From Helopsaltes ochotensis (Eukaryota; Chordata; Aves; Passeriformes; Locustellidae): a DNA stretch of 64,000 nucleotides. The stretch covers positions 285,062 through 349,061 of the forward strand of contig VXBM01000891.1 in assembly GCA_013400155.1 (NCBI GenBank), read 5' to 3'. The notes beneath the pieces were generated by a model, which saw nothing but the letters and a program-made list of their open reading frames with translations, had not been told where the DNA came from and ran no database searches. A program made the position numbers and the translations under genes. This document shows, piece after piece, positions 60,241-64,000 of this stretch. Each line of letters starts with the position of its first letter. Position 1 is the stretch's first letter.

Positions 60241-61689
60241 ACCATTCTCAGTAGGTCGGAGCTGAGGAGAGGGAAAATGATAAAACAGGTCAAACAAACA
60301 GACCCACGAGATGAAGCTCAGAGCTTACCAGTAATAAGAGGTTGACTGAGGACAAGGGTGGAATCTGGACGTGGTCAATGCCTGAAAAACCCCCTCAGTA
60401 ATAAGGAACATAACAAGGGAGGAGAGAGCTTAAAAATATGGGTTTATTGGCTTCCTAAATATGTTTATGCTGAGTCAGATCCATGCTCTCGTCAGTCTCA
60501 CATGTGATGGGAAAAAATCAAGCGCAGTCAAAGAGTTGAGAAGGTGAGTTCAGCAAGGTGAACACCTGGAAATACAATGCTGTTCTTTTAGATGACTGCA
60601 ATGTCTGAAGTAAGAGGGAGATACCACGGGAAAAATAATCATTGATTCATCAGATGCCCAGGCATCTGATGGGGAAAGTGCCCCCTCAAAGCAAATTCAG
60701 CTGCAAAGAAAGCTATTTAGATACTAAAGTAAGGCTCTGAATCATGGAGAAAATAAAAAATTCCAAGGGGAGGATGAAAACTGAAATTGTCTTGTCTTAG
60801 CAGGCTAAACAGGGCCTACACTTTTTAAAATTCATTCCAACTTGCAGTGCTTGGGCAGCTGAAAATCCAGAAATCCAGGACAGGCTGTCACAGGAGGAAG
60901 GGCTTCTCCTCCCAAACCTAAAACCATGTGCAAATACAGAGGCAGAAACCTGATACACTCAGTCCTGGAGCCTGGCCAGTAGCACAGGCTCCAGCACTGA
61001 GCACATCTCCCTGATGCAGAGAGACTAGTCTCCTGAGCTTAAAAAATTATAAAGTGCTCTGTTTGCTTGTGGAATTTCTACCTGGAACACTAATTTGGAA
61101 TATTATCAGTTACACATGCTTGGGAGTCTGGTTGTTTAATAGACATCTGTTCTTTCTGGCATAGAGACAGAGGTTTCCCACATCTAGCTGTCTCTTTCAG
61201 GACAGCACCGCTTGGGACAACATCTCAAGAGCTGTAACCCTGCACTTGCTCAAACCCTGGCAAAAGCAACCCACTTCTCATATGGTGGAGCACCTGATTC
61301 TGCATCTGGTGCAGCCCTAAAAAGAGCTGCTTAGATTTATCTAAGCAGATTTATCAATGAGCTTTTTCTAAGTCTGACCTTCATTGTATATCCTCAATAT
61401 CTGAAAAATGCTGCCTGAACACACCCCAGAGTGACTGTGTCTTAAAGGCTGGATCAGCATCCAGGAGCCTGAGTGCTCCAAATGTCATGAACCTGCAAAA
61501 CTGGGCAAGAGAACAGCCTCACTCCCTGTATTACTGATGCTCTCCAATTTTCCTTGGAATTGGCCCATAATGCAAAATATAGTTTCTGTACAGTTTTAGG
61601 TGTTTGGTAAATGCTGACTACAATATCTGCATCTCCATCTATTAATGTAATTATTGTCCAGTGTGTGGGTGTGTGTACTACCATTAGGA
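60241..61689. other. Unique AT-rich non-coding DNA
   Basis: Apart from the hairpin at 60648-60671, nothing recognised. Confidence 0.5.
60648..60671. repeat. 11-bp inverted repeat with a 2-base spacer
   Basis: 'catcagatgcc', then 'ca', then 'ggcatctgatg', a perfect hairpin-capable inverted repeat in otherwise unique DNA. Confidence 0.9.
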
Positions 61690-61935
61690 CAAGGGACAGT
61701 GGATTCCCACTGCCAGAGGGCAGGGTTGGATGGATGGGAAATTGGGAAGGAATCTGTGAAATTGGGAATCACCATCTGTGTGGGTGGTGGGGCTTCATCC
61801 CTGAAAGTGCCCAAGGCAACGTTGATGGGGGCTTGGAGCAACCTGGGGTAGTGGAAGTTGTCCCTACACATGGCAGGGGACGGAATGAGGTGGGCCTTAA
61901 AGGTCCCTTCCAACCCAAAACATTCTAAATTTCAT
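61690..61935 (+). mobile_element. CR1: CR1 LINE 3'-end fragment, diverged
   Basis: 'ttcccactgccagagggcag', 'gggggcttggagcaacctgg', 'cttaaaggtcccttccaacc' and 'caaaacattctaaattt'. Related to the GC-rich copies but older. Confidence 0.85.
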
Positions 61936-62154
61936 TCAAGTTCTCTGCCCCATCCCAGTCCTTATAATGAGAAAAAAAAAATGTTTGAAGTTTTAGTGAA
62001 TCCCACAGGGGATGCTTTGGAAGTGAAATTTCTAGATTCATATAGGTAGAGAAAAAAATTGGGTTAGGGAAGTTGCCAGTGTTGGGTTGTGTGTTAACTT
62101 GTTTGGTCCTTTGGGGTTTTTTTAAGGTTAGGCATCCCTAGGTGGGCCTAAATT

Positions 62155-62542
62155 CTGTAGGATCAGCTGAGGGAGCTGGGGTTTTTTAGTGTCAAGTAAA
62201 AGAGGCTCAGAGGGGACCTCAGCACTCTGCACAACTCCCTGACAGGAACGTGCAGCAAGGTGGGGGCTGGTCTCTTCTACTGTGGCTGAAGTGAGAGGAC
62301 CAGAGGAAATGGCCTTAGCCTGAGACAGGAGAGATTCAGATTAGATGTTAGAAAATATTTTTTCACTGTTAGAGTGGTAAGGTGTTGGATCAGTTGGCGG
62401 AGTCACCGTCCCTGCAAGGTGTTGGAGAGGAGTGAGGATCTGGAGCTGGGAGATGTGGTTTAGGGGTTACAGTGGCAGTGCTGGGTGGACATTTAACGAT
62501 CTTAAAGTGTCTTCTAGCTTTGATGATTCTATGACTCTATTT
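62155..62542 (+). mobile_element. CR1: CR1 LINE 3' part, diverged
   Basis: Starts at 'atcagctgagggagctgggg' and runs through 'gaggctcagaggggacctc', 'ctgcacaactccctgacagg', 'gaggaaatggccttagcctg' and 'agaaaatattttttcactgt' to a 'gatgattctatgactctat' tail. It is the unexpanded counterpart of the region that became a minisatellite at 31860. Confidence 0.88.
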
Positions 62543-64000
62543 TGTCTAAAAAACCACATAGATCTGGTGAAAGAAACGCGGCAAAGGTGTTTTTCCTGGT
62601 ACTCACCAGTGAACACACCGGGAGATGTCTGGAAGGAACAGAGCCCCTCCAGGTGAGTGCAGGCGTTGGCAGATGTGCAGCCTCTGCAAACCCCAAGGGC
62701 TCAGCCCCTGGAGGCTGTCAGCAGGGCAGTGTGAAGAAGCAGGTGCCTCACACACAGGGTTCATCACTCCAGATCCACAACGAGCGCTCAGTCCCACCAG
62801 GGAAATGAGCCCGCACTGGCCCCGAGCTTGGGGCCGAAGGGAGCTTTTCCTAATCGCTTCTGAGAGCTTTGGTGGTTCAGGAATATCATCTGGTGTAGAA
62901 GTGTTATATGGGGTTTCGGTTCAGGGACAGACCTCAAGCTCTTGAGACTGCCTGGAGGGAAGCTCTGTTTCCTGGGGGTGATAATTTACCCAGGGCATCT
63001 CTGCAGACGTATTTAGTGGGTACTGCAGAGATCTGGGAGCCACTGATGGGTATTGTGACCTGGCTAATTCATCTTGCTTGATCTGAACCTTCTGCTGGTT
63101 TTTGCAGGGTGATCCCTGCCAGATCCCTGGCTCTTTATTTAGTGACTACCTGTACAGCACCTGAAAAGATGGGATTTTAATAAATTTTAAGGCCTCCAAG
63201 ACCTACTCTCTTTCCCATACCAATGAAATCCTCTGGAATAAATTCAGCTCTATTATGCAAGCTGATCTACAGTCATCTCTTTATCTTCCCTTCACAGTGA
63301 GCAGCAGGAGTAAAGAAAAACACAGAGAAAACAAATAAGCCCTGCCAGAGCCAAATGGGCTTCATATGGAGTTAATTCTTGTTTTGTTGTTGCACACACT
63401 GCAGTGATTTCTGCCCGCCTTTAATTTATCTCCCTCCCAGCCAAGCATGAGCTTCCACAGATGCAGCTGAAAGTGGAACAAGGCCCATGGTCCATAAACA
63501 CTTCACCCAAGATTAAAAGTACACCATAAATGCGGAGTATGTTGTTGTCAGCTGTTTCCAGATGAGGGAAAAATGGCTTATCCTTCAACTTGGTCAAGAA
63601 AAATATCATATTTCATAGCCAGACTCTGGAAATCTGGTTTGAAAAAAACCCATGCTGGTTTGCGATACAAAGAAAAGCATGTTATCTTGTTATCTCTGGT
63701 AGCAAATAGGGTTCAGATGCTACAGTGTCTGACACAATTTATTCAAGATTTCTTCTCTTTTTTTACCATGTAACATAGAGGATTTTATTAGCGAATTCCT
63801 TGTTTGGTCTTTGCGTATTCTAAAAATTGAAAACAAGGGTTTTCCTCCCACTCCCAGTCTGCTGCCAAGGCAGAGCAGTTCACTGTCTTAGTGAAGAGCT
63901 GGTCTTACCTGCAGGAGACAAATACCCAGCAGTGGGTATAAAGTCAAAGGAAAAGTGTTTTCTGGCCATGTGGAAGCAACCTTTTTTGAAGGGAGCTGGG
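62543..64000. other. Unique non-coding DNA
   Basis: Nothing recognised to the end of the window. Confidence 0.5.

Noticed and set aside
1..64000. Bacterial or viral origin, or contamination
   Set aside because: No dense coding, no operons and no ribosome-binding sites. CR1 and avian LTRs are spread across the whole window.

Overview
This window looks like non-coding nuclear DNA from a songbird-like (passerine) bird. The basis is its repeat content. About twenty fragments belong to the CR1 LINE family: 5'-truncated, with tails such as 'cccttccaacccaaa' and octamer ends like 'gattctgt'. They occur on both strands. In addition there are three solo LTRs of one retrovirus-like family, each flanked by a 6-bp target duplication, and one longer LTR of the type carrying 'gatgctccgcccagaggg' upstream of a 'ggatataa' TATA box. 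CR1 dominance with LTRs of this sort is typical of birds. Species and chromosome cannot be read from the sequence alone.

I found no protein-coding gene, exon, tRNA, rRNA or other RNA gene that I can support. The longest open frames (for example 38123-39019 minus, 38256-38888 plus, 31641-32192 minus) lie on CR1 copies or on a minisatellite and are chance frames. The window is therefore intergenic or deep intronic.

Layout. 1-8350: largely unique DNA with one CR1 fragment (2201-2350), one arm of a 170-bp inverted repeat (4338-4513) and a CpG-rich patch (about 6040-7040) interrupted by a run of 38 G. 8350-14560: the first two solo LTRs (8358-8701 minus, 14199-14554 plus), a GC-rich CR1 (10385-10777) and the second arm of the inverted repeat (10884-11052). 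14560-22020: unique sequence with no interspersed repeat that I recognise. 22020-32500: simple repeats, several CR1 fragments, an LTR at about 27321-27800, and a CR1 whose 5' part has expanded into a 38-bp minisatellite. 32500-50200: mostly unique DNA with scattered CR1s and a perfect 24-bp palindrome at 49399. 50200-64000: more CR1s, the third solo LTR (58969-59310), a 22-bp CA-rich minisatellite (59563-59653) and a small hairpin (60648-60671).

The points most worth a second look are: seven CR1 copies sharing an essentially invariant 72-bp block while their tails and flanks differ; the three LTRs with intact target duplications; the distant inverted repeat; the CpG-rich patch holding G38; and the 24-bp palindrome. 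I saw no new gene system. Some AT-rich unique stretches resemble vertebrate conserved non-coding elements by composition only.
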